Shown here: piece after piece, positions 47,004 through 57,936 of the stretch
How the letters are laid out: every line of letters begins with the position of its first letter
Numbering within the stretch: position 1 is the first letter of the stretch
From: Hypoxylon rubiginosum
Taxonomy: Eukaryota > Ascomycota > Sordariomycetes > Xylariales > Hypoxylaceae
Reading direction: 5' to 3'
Length of the DNA stretch: 64,000 nt
Assembly (NCBI GenBank): GCA_902806565.1
Contig: CADCXA010000037.1
Span: forward strand, 868,001 to 932,000
Translations under genes and position numbers: made by a program
Notes under the pieces: model-generated
Told to the model about the DNA's origin: nothing
Databases searched by the model: none
What the model saw: only the letters and a program-made list of their open reading frames with translations

Positions 47004-48566
47004 ATCATCAGAGTTGCATGCTTTGTGAAACGTGCTGTATGTATATGGGGTAATTAGGAAGCATAGGCGAGGGGGGGCGTGCCGTAGTACGGAATCGAAT
47101 CCCAAGAGAAGGAGTTAGAATTGTGATAGGAGAGATATCCATGGATGATGGGATCAGGTGATTACTACTACTATCAATGTTATGTACGTTGTGTATGTTA
47201 CGTGCTCTAGAAACTGGAAACGATAAAAGGATTAAAGGGGGGGCAGGTTGGCGTCTTAGCTATGGAGCAGACAAGAAATGGCCGGCGCGCTTTGTTTGGG
47301 TGTTTGGTGTTTGGTAATTTACATAGACTTACATAGACTTACATAGATTTACATAGTACGGCTTGCAAGAGTTGCGCCATCAAATCACGTCGACCATGCG
47401 ATCCTATAGGAAGCGCCTGTCTTGCCTTTCCTCGGTATTAGGCGCCGATCGGCTGTTACCACAGAAGTAATATATTACGATTGAATGGACCATGTGCATC
47501 ATATATCTGTACCTATTTCGAGATAGGTATATCGAAGTAGCACTATACGCCATAGTAAGTCGTAATAAGTCGTGATGGTAGGTATTAACTTGGAGGGGAG
47601 AAAGCAGGTTCCAGACCGGCGCGTTGTAGGGACGGCTGATACATGATGTAGCAGGCAATTTGTTACTAGCAGGGCCAACTTCTTAAGATAGTATACCACT
47701 AGTGAGCGATAGACGATGTTAGATGACGGCTAATTGGTAACAAAGGGAGCTCGTGCGCCGGCACGTAGCACTCTAGCGCGATTCCAGTGGTCTGGGTGCA
47801 CTAGCCTCTAGTCCGAGGGTCGTCTTCGCGTATTTGCGCTTCGTCTGATACTTTCGTCTAATACTTGGTCTAAGGTCTAGTACTTCGTACATACATAGTA
47901 GTATCGGCCTCGTCTGCCACGAAAGGGAAAACCCCATACCGTCGTCACCAAAGGTCTCGCGACTGCATGGACCTTTTGCAGACGGGACGCCTGCAGCCGC
48001 GCACTAAAGCTCGAAAGAGGCTAATGTGAAAATGTTATTAACGACTAGAGTCGAGACTCAAGATTTCGAGCTCCTCTTATGAAGGCTAGCTATCCCAAGA
48101 GTTTCTAACTTTCCGACACTAAGCTGTTTAGCTTGCACATCGTTAATCGATCACGGCAAGCCAAGTTGGAAGGACTCATACGATCAAGCAACCGACCCAA
48201 ATCTTGGATAGATCAACCCTTTTGCTAAGCCGACTTGGGAAACTCTGTAGCGACATAATACCTTTTTCTTTTCTTTCTAATACCTTCCTAACGCCATCTT
48301 TCTCCACCGGTTTCCACATCGTCGACGCCCCTTTTTCGCGACTTTTTCGTTTCGGAGGTCGACGCCAGCCGATAAAGACTTTTATGTAACTGTGTATTAA
48401 AAAAATAATGTTATCGGCCGAGTGGGAGGAGCCGCTCTCATGTCGGGTATTACCTATCCCATCAACTTTACCTTACCTTAACTCTAGTTGGTCCGGCCCT
48501 TAGCCTTAGTGGCTTAATACTTGGTATTATGGTCCATGGGACCAGACCTCTGGAGTCTGGGCAGAT

Positions 48567-48660
48567 ACATTCATACATTCATACATTCATACATAATACA
48601 TTAGGACATACATACCATAACCCATACACCCATACGGTTTACACACACACACACACACAC
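48567..48660. repeat. ACATTCAT and (AC)10 microsatellites
   Basis: About three and a half copies of ACATTCAT (near 48567-48594) and, after a short gap, ten AC units at 48641-48660. Confidence 0.85.
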
Positions 48661-51253
48661 ATACATAAACCGGAACTAACCATTCATCTCAAGTCCCTTT
48701 TGGACCCCGAACCCGCATTCGCTAATATTCTCCTCGTAGGGAATGGGCTGATGGAGCTAGAAAGGGAAAGGAAGCTGGTCTTTTGCTCCCAGCCCCGCCA
48801 CACATGTAATGAGCGCGTTGCAGAAAGGCGGTTGGCTTTTTTATTATTTTGCTTTTTCCTCGCCTGTCAAAAAAGTTGTCGCGCCACCTTTTAGCATTTC
48901 CACTTGGATTACTAGCCGGTATTACATATTTTCCTATCTAACCTGCCAGCGTCTCGCCACGAAACTCAACATGACATTACATTACATTACATGACATGAC
49001 AATGGGAGTTTCTAACTCGGCGGTACTCGTAGATCTTCGAACAATGCCGACAGCCAATCCGGCCGAAGAGACTGGGACCATCCCCTAAGCCAGGTAGGAA
49101 AACAAAAGCCGACGACATGTGGAAAAGACAAGAACCCCTCCACGGGTTGCGTAATGGGGAGGATGGCCCATAGGCTTGGCTAGGGGTATCTTGACAGGAG
49201 AGAGGCTGCCCAAGTACTACCGGCAATTGTTATCTATCACCGGCAGCTAGCTTGCAGACTAAAATTATCATGCAAGGGTAGGTCTCCATCGACCTCCTGA
49301 AGACTCGCAAGCTTTACATAGTATGGGCAATCAAGCACGACGCTGTGGCGTTTTTTTTGACGACGCAGATGGGTTGCAGTGCGTAGCACGGCGGATCGAG
49401 AGCCTCGTAAATCAGCCCAACTTACTGTTCAGGGCTTGCCGTCGTTCAGACCCGCGAGGCCGGCGTTTGCATCTGTGGGTGGAAATTTGATGGAACAAAG
49501 TAAACAGGCCATCTCGTGTTTGTAACCAACCACGTTCCTCGGTCTACCCCGAAAGGGGCAAAAGCTCAGCTAGCTAGCCCAAGCGAACTACCTAGGTAGA
49601 CGTCCTTACATCTTCGGGACGGACTTTGCAAAAATGATATCTACGCCGAACTATCTCTTCGAGTGCAGCTCTTTATGTCGTGCTCCCTCGATATCCACCA
49701 GCCTACCTATACAGGCTCGTAATCATGTTAACCTACCCCGGGCGGCTAGGCCAATATAGCTACGGCGTTAACGCTGCCGCTTCTCATAGGCACAGGCACC
49801 ATGTCCGTGTAACCAGCCCGGCCGTCAGAGGGATTTGCTCTCTCTAGTCTATCGCAATGCCGGCAACCTTGTGGCACTCGGTTAGACAAGGGGGGCAAAG
49901 CGAGAAGGTTTCAAGAGGTCTTCTCCCCGGCCGCCTGAGAAATGGGTACTTGCATGCCGCTGTCCTTTCCCCGACCTGCCCGACGTAGAGTGAAATCCAC
50001 TTTAGAGCGATAATGAAGAAAGCCGGACGAGCCACGAGGCCATCTAGTTACAGCTTCAAAATCGATGAAAATAAGTTTGCGTCAGCGTCGGCACAGGAGG
50101 CCCAAGCTCTCTCGCATGGAAAAGTGAGCACCATCTTGATCATCTACCCGGTCGAAGATTAAGCCACGTCTCAGCATCCCGTGCAGCTCCTTTACTGCGT
50201 CATCCCATGTAAAACAAGGCACGTACAGATTAGCGAAATGATGTTCGTGGCTCAGTAATCCTCAATGCCGAACAGTGCTGGACCATGGCCGGTCTAGCGC
50301 ATGCACAATATGATCGACGCCACCCGGACGTAAGGGCTACTGCTTCCTGCCAGTGAGATCAAAGGTTCTTGTAGCAGAATCGTCTGTAAGGAGGACAAAT
50401 CGTCGAGCAAGCTTAAGCCCAGTAGGTAGTTGCGATGTTCCTTGTGCTCCTGGTCTCACATAGAAAGTCGCACGGCTCCTCATGTCATGCATTGTTCTTA
50501 TAATAAGAAGCCGAATTTCTAGGTAGGGAGTTGTCCGAGTGCGCACGAGACACACGACCATCGCAATTGCGGCTCAAAAAAGTTTGACCATCCGAAGCAA
50601 ACATGGGGCCTTGCGATCGCCACATTTTTTATGCCCGGTATAAAGAGTGCCGAAGAGATCGCCTGGTCGCCCTCTCCAATGAGCCCATATCCCCATAAGA
50701 AGCATGAATGACTAATAAGTCGATCATTTCAAAGAAGGGGCAGTTGAAGCATCGTAGGCAATCCTTCCACAGGGTCTTCCCGGTCGAAAGCGTTGAGCTG
50801 AAAATGGCGCGCATTGGCGCTAAGATATAGAAGACAATGCAAGCTACTTTGCTCCGTAGGTATGATGCTAAGTAGATTACCTAGGGGTTTGTCGGCACTT
50901 GCAACAATCGTCCCATGTGCTCCGTATCCTCGGGATTTCATTGTTGTCGCCCAGACGCTAGTATGTCGATGCGTAGATGATGGGCAAGATAGGCCAAGAT
51001 GGAGAGAGAAAAAACCAGAGTAAAATGCTGATGCCTGGCGAGGCTAAGTTACCGGTTACTGGTTAGCACCGGGCTCTAACCTTTAGTGCTTCATGCCTTG
51101 AAGCAGCCTGGGCTTTCGGCTAGGCGAACTTGGCCAGCTAGGTACCTAGTGAAGGATGGCCTAGCGAGCCTAGCAAGCCTAGCAGAAGCCTGAAGCCTGT
51201 AAGCCTGTGACCTGGGGCTGTCTACCATAGTAGTACCTAAGGTTGGTACTTGT

Positions 51254-51555
51254 AGAAAAAGGGGAACAGCCAGATAGCGCTGATAGGAATCGAACCTAAC
51301 ACCCCTCATGTATAAGATACATTCCAGTAGTACTGACAGAACAAATGGTGCGCCCCCGCACCTGCTTCCAGCCTGGCTGAAAACCCAAAGCAGCGGGAGA
51401 CTCACGTTACAGGTGGGGATTGAACACTTGGGCTCGAGGCTAAGCAGGGCCACGCAACCAATTGAGCTATCAGCGCTACCAGAAAAAGGGGAACAGCCAG
51501 ATAGCGCTGATAGGAATTGAACCTAACACCCCTCATGTATAAGATACATTCCAGT
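51254..51555 (-). repeat. tRNA-like, SINE-like tandem unit
   Basis: Two 75-bp direct repeats (51254-51328 and 51481-51555; one C/T difference) are 227 bp apart. Read on the minus strand, the sequence between them starts with a tRNA-like head at about 51478: GCGCTGATAGCTCAATTGG, containing a good A box. A B-box-like GTGTTCAATCC follows near 51425. Each 75-bp copy ends the unit with a second B box (GGTTCGATTCC), an acceptor-like CTATCAGCGC complementary to the head, and a T5 Pol III terminator. So one complete unit of about 225 bp is preceded by the 3' tail of another, head to tail. It does not fold as one normal tRNA. A tRNA-derived SINE or a scrambled tRNA duplication are the two readings. 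Confidence 0.7.
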
Positions 51556-52922
51556 CTTGTGACGTTCGTAATAAAATCCACCTGTGAAGAACTGAGGATC
51601 GGCTGTTAGACAGGGCCATGTGGCTGGGTCGCACTCAGCTCAGCTCCTTCGCGGCTGCAGATGCTTGCCGAGCGGCACCCTATGCCCCGTGCGTCAAAGT
51701 ACCAGCTTTGTACCCGATACCCTAACCGATACTATTCAAGTACTTGTCATAAACGCCAACTCGAAAGTTCCCACCATCGGTACCGAGGGTTGGTCTTTTG
51801 TTCTTTGGCGTTGTTTAGCGTAATCAAGCTTGAAATAAGAGAGTTGGCGTTTTTTTACATAACACAATGGCTTATATAAGTCAGAGCTTGTAGAAATTAC
51901 AGTTATCTAAGGCTATCAGTGAGATTTATTAGATCGAAACCTTAGATACCGAGGTCCTTGGCCCGCGTCTCGTGTATCGTATGTTTGGTGTTTGTTCGGT
52001 TCGGTTATGGAATACTGCCGAAATAGCAAGGGTCGGTTGTAATCCGTTTATTGTCTATATGTAAGGGGAGAAACATGTTTTCCCTACTGTTTACGCAATA
52101 ATGGAACTCGAGGTAGCGCCGAGCTGGTAATGGAAAGCAGATCATGGAACATATTCCGTAGCCATATTGCGGAATACGAAGAGGGAAAAGTTTGTCTAGG
52201 TAGCTACGGAATACCTTCAATGTTGGTAACGGTATAAGCGAGGCTATCGAACTTATCCATCCCAAGTACTACGTAATAGGTACGAAAGGTACTAAAACCC
52301 AGGAGGAGGAGGAGACACGGGGGAACCACTATAAATCTGATAAAAGAGTGGGTGAGATCGGTAATCGTGAAGAGCTTAGGCCAATGGAAGCTTAAACTTG
52401 TATGTACATTTATATGTATACATGTATATATCGTACATAATGCAGGATATGTACCTTGGTACAAGTGCTATGGTCAGATACATACATAAAAAGTCAGAGT
52501 TCGGGGGCTTCTAGAAGCTTAGAAGCATTCGACGGACCGGAGCAGCCCCGGGCGCCACAGGCCACAAGGCCGCAGGGAGCCCACAGGGGACGACCACCAG
52601 GCGAACCACAACCCGAACAAAACAGGGATGTCCGGCCTCTGACTTTCCTCTTCGAGGCCCAACGCCGATGCTTTGCCAATAGCCTTCCCAATAATCCGGA
52701 TCACGCCCAAACAAACACATACATTCCTCCCTAACCTGCCACCTGCCCATGCTGCCATTGTGCCATCCCACCTTGGCTACGAGCTGCTTACATATTATTA
52801 CATATGTACGTATGGTTTTTAGCTGGGCTGGCAGGCAGGCAGGTTGGCTGGGTTTAGAGGTAGGCATGCGTAGGTAGATGTTGGGAGCCGCTGCAACGTA
52901 TCAGTCGGCCTTTTTTGAGGTT

Positions 52923-52924
<2 letters not shown>

Positions 52925-52955
<31 letters not shown>
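52925..52955. repeat. (AC)n microsatellite
   Basis: A 31-nt perfect AC run in gene-free sequence. Confidence 0.93.
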
Positions 52956-52958
<3 letters not shown>

Positions 52959-53416
52959 CCGTACAGCTCGTACAATTCGTGTAATTCGTACACTACCTTA
53001 CCTGACCCTGACTACTACCTAACTACACCTTCTTAACCGTCTAGAGCCGAAATGCGCATTCGCTTCCAACCATCTTACCAACTTCGCGGTCCAAGAGTTA
53101 GCCCGCCCCGGCAGTCGTCCCTGTCGGTACCTATCCGCTGACAAGGACAAAAATTCGAGAAGTTTAGAAATAGTCGGCAGTCTACATGGAAACGACTGTG
53201 GTTGAGAGAAACACATGCTCACTCTCGCTCACTGAGCTGCGCCGTGCTGATACATTCCCACCCCCCTTAAGGGGAATCCTTCATATGCCGGCCACGTTCT
53301 GGTGGCGTTCTACGACGCATCGCATTGGCTTCGTTTCGCATTCATCCAAACAGCGAGGGATTCTGCGATATTAGCAACAACCTTGGAAGTCATTTCCCGC
53401 GTGCATGTGGATTTAA

Positions 53417-53602
53417 CGGATGCGCATGTGGATGTGGACGTGGATGTGGATGTGTAGGAAAGGCTCAGCAGCAAATCCAAGCCATCAGCCATGAAAAAAA
53501 GCAGTAACAAAAACGAGAACGAGGAACCGGCCGCGGGGTTGATTTAGGGCGGTCGTTCAACTCGTCACTCGTCACTCGTCACCCGTCACCCGTCACCCGT
53601 CC
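53417..53602. repeat. GTGGAT hexamer run and CTCGTCA/CCCGTCA heptamer run
   Basis: A degenerate GTGGAT repeat (about 53417-53455) and six heptamers, CTCGTCA changing to CCCGTCA, at 53561-53602. Both in non-coding sequence. Confidence 0.82.
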
Positions 53603-56600
53603 ACTTGTCGGGTCTATTTTTAGAGGTTGGGAAATACCATGTATATACTATGTATGTAACATAATAACACGGGTATTATTGATGTGAAATGGTAACGGCC
53701 GCTTGTTTCCCACAACCCCAAAACGGGTAGATACAGCATCCTATCCCTAATTGCGTGTAAGCCTTTTTAATAACCGCCCGGTAGGAATCAGAAATACCAA
53801 GGTAATCTTACGGTGGGCTCCGGATTTTTCTTGTTTTTGGACTCTGTTGACTTACTCGCCGGTGAGATGTGTGAGAGCTGTGTAAGCTATATTAGCTATG
53901 AACTATGAGCCATTGACGTCCAGATCCCGCCTGTCAGCACTTGAAGGAGGAAAAAAAGAAAAAAGGCAATTCACACGACCACACCACACCGCGCCTCAAC
54001 AGTCTCAAATCTCGAACCTCGCGTGTCGCGCAGCCGCACGGGATCATGTGTACGCCATCCAAGACTTACTGTGTAACTCGAATCCAACGAGACAGGCCTG
54101 GCTGTCCTGGCAGCTCTCTGGTACTTACGCCATCTGGCCATGTGGATTTGAATGACCGCCTTTTTCCTTTTTGACTCCTTTTTTTCTCTCTTCCCCTTCC
54201 TTACCTAGCGTGCAGGATCGGGAAGGATGTTGCAATAGTGCGGCGCAAGAGCCATTGTTTGCATCTTCGGCCCGGCCCCATTTGGATCTACTAGGGCTAG
54301 GGTGCTCGTGTTGTGCATCGCGCGCGCGTTGTTATGAACGATTGCCTTTCCCCGTATATTAGGGACTGCATAAACCCGAGTAAAAGGTCGGCGATGGGGG
54401 AGTTTGGGTTGGTAGGGCCGGTAGTAGGTAGTTAGGGCCAAGTCTAGGCTCTCCTTTTTTCTTCCAATCTCGAAGAGTCTATTTAGAATTAATCGACGGA
54501 TGCTTTCATATCGAAGAAGGCAGCAGACCGTATGCCAGACGCTCTAGAATGCTCTAAAACCCCGGTGTCATATTGCGGTGTTTTTAAGAAAAAAAAGGGG
54601 GGGTCGCTTTTTACTCTGAGCAATGCCGGCCCCCTTGAAGCATGTAATATAAGGGTTACTATCCAACGCCTCGGCCGCGCGCGAGGAGGCCACAAGGTCG
54701 AGGTCCCAAGGACGACCAGAAAGCTGATATTCGGTTCGCTGTTCCCTCGACGCCGGCAATATCTAACGGCAAATAGGCTGTTATCCCTAAGTTGCACACG
54801 CGCATAAGCCACAGTGGAGGCAGACCCGGTCATTAGCACTGGGCAGAGTTGTTGAAGAAATATACGGGACAGCAGTTCGTCCGAACCAAGGGTTTGCGCT
54901 ACGTTAGACTCGGCATTCATTCCACTACCGTGAGACGATTGTGTGTGTGTGATTATCTTAGACGATAAGTATCTTACACTTACTACGAATGCGGGCCGAA
55001 AGGAGACTAGCACCGGGCGCCGATACGATAGCGAGGGGGCCCAAAGGGTTCATAACAGCGAAGTATTAAGGGGTAGCCCATGGGTGAAGGGTGAGACACA
55101 TTGCCCCAGAGTTAGGGGGGAAAGAAGCTGCAGGAGCAATACCGACGCAATTTCATCGTGCAGCCGAGTCCAGAACAAGCTGCCGAGAACTTTGGGGTTC
55201 GAGAGGCGGCGCCCCACGATTTCTAAAAGACCTCGCATGACGGAAGAGAAAAGAAAAAGAAAATCAAGAAAAAAGGGGGGACGAAAAGAGCATTTTGATT
55301 AGTCAACAACTCGGCATTCGTTCGAGCACCTATCTAGAGCTATCTAGAGGCAGGTAAACAAGAAACCAAAAAAGGGTCGTATTCGTACAGTGAGTGTATT
55401 GTGTATTATATGAATAAGACTGATTAATCCATGCGTCCGGGGGAGACTACTGCCGGGTTTCGGGACTCGAAATCATGCAGACCAAGTTTACCATATATTA
55501 CATGAGACAGCGAGCGTGGCCCGGCATAATAAACCGCTAATATGAACCTGGGTTGGGACGATCAGCACGTGCGACGATCTCGCCCAACGGCTCTTCCTCC
55601 CATTAGGCAAGCCACCTAAAGTCTTGCTAAGGAGGATCACCCCGAGACATAATTCGTCCGACCTCTTTTTTCTGCCGTAGTAGTAGTATGCGCCTTTTCA
55701 GCTTTCTTCTGCAGCGACGATACCAAACTAAAAACTGACCTTGTCCGCCTCGTCTTGTCGTTACAACCGTGGCGTCATTGAGCAGCTTTGATCGTCGCAG
55801 CAGACGTACTCGCTGGGAAGGTCGAACAGCGATAGAAAAAAAAAGAGAGAGACGAACCCCGGTCGACCACGACCACCGCCGGGATTGGGGAGAGGAGGAG
55901 AAGGACCAGGGGGGGGACGAACTTTTTCGGTCTGCCACCATCGTGAACAAGTTTTTTAAGCCGTATTATTGATTTATTACTACGTACAAGCCTGGTCGAC
56001 GCCCCGTCTACACCGAAAGGATAAGACTTTTGTTCGGAGAGTGACATTCGCGAACTCGTCTTCGTCTTACAACAATATATCGTAAGCGATCTGGTTAAAA
56101 TCTTGACCAACAACCGACACGGGCGAAACCCTTTCCAGGTTCGGTAGGTATAAAAATAAAAGGCAGGGTCTGGACTTGACTTGTAGGCCCGCCGACCTTG
56201 TTATACGTGCATATATGTGTGTATCATATATGTAATGTACATGTACGCGTACGTACCGGTAGTCGTGTTGTCTATGTATGTGTGGGTACCTATATATGTA
56301 TGGACATGAATGGGCATGTATGAGCATGTATGGGGTTGGTGGGTGTATTGATGCATACGGAAATATTTTAGAAGGCTTCGCGAAGAACCAAATTGCCAGA
56401 AACGTCACTGGACCGAGAGAAATTGAAATCTGAACCGCATCGTAAGCAATTGTGGTTGTGCCATTCGGAGAAACGAGACGAGATACCCGGCTGCAGGTCA
56501 AAGCAGCGTCTTGGCATCGCTATGTGCCGCAAACCAGGGCAGACAAAAGTCCATCGTAACATCGTAGCATCGTAGCATTGCCGAGGAAAGCAAGCTCCAA

Positions 56601-57936
56601 AGCTCCCCCCTTCTTCGTCTCGTCTCCGTGTCACCGCAGACTAGACCGCGGCCGTAACCTGATGCGGACCGCACCATATTAGCGTAGACAGAGTACTGGA
56701 ATCGTGAATATTCGGGGTTGTTAATGTTGCCGAGTTCCCCCCTCTCTCTCTCTCAGCCTCTCGTCATTCGTCAATCATTAGCCATTTGGAGGCCTTCTCG
56801 AACTGCTAGCCCCCCCTTACTACTTGGTAGGATGATCTGAGATGCTTCAGCTGAGAAAGCGATGCCGGGCTACGATGATGGGAAGGATTATTACATGATG
56901 TAGGGTCCCGTCACACGCTCCCTCGTGGCTTGCATGTCGAATCTGCGGTGCGGAATACCTCCTAGGGGCAATCCCGGCATTTGGGCATTTGATCAACATC
57001 CTTCTTCCGCCTACGCTCTCGTAAGAATAGCTTAGTGACAAGGCGCTAGGCATAAGACAACTCCGTTCTCGCACGAGAAATCTACTTGGCTTCATCACCT
57101 AGGTTAGATACCTAGGTAGGGAGCTATGAACGATATCCTTACGGTACCTCACCTCCAAATATACGGGCGGGAATCTTCCTATCCAGCATTCCCTTAGCGA
57201 CGACTAGGAAGGACCGCATTCGCGATTCCATGCTATTCTTAGAGATCTTCTAATAATACGTTAGAGCCGGGGCCTGGAGGGATTGCAGATGGATTTAGCA
57301 CGCGGCTCTCGTTGACAGGGAGGGAGCCTGTGGTTTGAAGGATTAGATTATTCCGGAGCATGCAATGCGATTTGCGCCCATGGTCAAATGGCTTCTGGTA
57401 CTCTCTTCCCGCGCCGCTTTCTACCTACCTAATCTGCGGTTGCTCGCAGTCGGTTGCCTAATTGGATGATTTGAGTGTAATATCGATGCTCGCTTGTCTC
57501 ACCGAGCAGTGAATAGGGGCACGGACACAGAGTCATGATGATTCAAATGGAATGCGGCTTATTAGCCCCCTCGATTTTATTCGCGTGTTGCGTATCTGAC
57601 CGTTATCATGTTTCCTTGCTGACTCAATGTGCAATGGCAACAATCTTCGTTGTATCCTCATCATCTAGATTCGCCTTAGTTAGATACCCCTTTTACGAAC
57701 TCTAGGAGAGAATGTGACTTCTGGAGCATCCCAATGACCTCTCCCTATCGATACAGTTGTTTTCCCCGACGACGAGATAGATATACTTCTCTATCATATT
57801 GATCTAATGCCAGGTATTAATTCCGATATCCTCGTGCATGTTAAAGTATATTGTGAAGTCGAGTAGAAGTGGCACGGGGTTTGTTCGAGGATATAGAGCC
57901 AAATTGTTGCGTAGGCAGTCCTCTTTGGTTAGATGT

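Larger units (their letters stand above)
46376..47011. mobile_element. hAT-like MITE with 8-bp target duplication, RIP-like decay
   Basis: A 620-bp element (46384-47003) flanked by an exact 8-bp direct repeat ATCATCAG (46376-46383 and 47004-47011), the size expected for hAT-superfamily insertion. The terminal inverted repeats are about 88 bp, starting CGGAACGCCTAAAG and ending CTTTAGGCGTTCCG. The arms differ at only three places, each T in the left arm where the complemented right arm has C. Each arm contains a direct subrepeat, GCCTAAAG(T/C)CACGGAGT. The interior, about 46473-46905, is almost entirely A and T with no reading frame, as expected for a short non-autonomous element heavily hit by RIP. 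No transposase gene is present. It lies in the 13.4-kb gene-free stretch, so no gene is interrupted. Confidence 0.9.
44525..57936. other. Gene-free stretch, 13.4 kb
   Basis: I find no supported protein gene in this stretch. It contains simple repeats (listed separately), a 26-bp perfect palindrome (45700-45725), the AT-rich inverted-repeat element (46384-47003), a tRNA-like tandem repeat (51254-51555) and many TACCTA/ACATAGTAC words. The open frames (for example 45446-45913 and 54489-55013, minus strand) are low complexity or cross-strand shadows. Part of it is presumably the upstream region of the Zn2Cys6 regulator. Long untranslated RNAs cannot be excluded. Confidence 0.55.

Noticed and set aside
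51254..51478. A functional nuclear tRNA-Lys(CTT) gene with an intron
   Set aside because: The insert lies between D arm and anticodon arm and not after position 37, the acceptor register is off by one base, and a partial tandem copy is present.
54489..55013. 174-residue minus-strand frame
   Set aside because: No family pattern, interrupted by an A/G homopolymer, and overlapped by plus-strand frames of similar quality.
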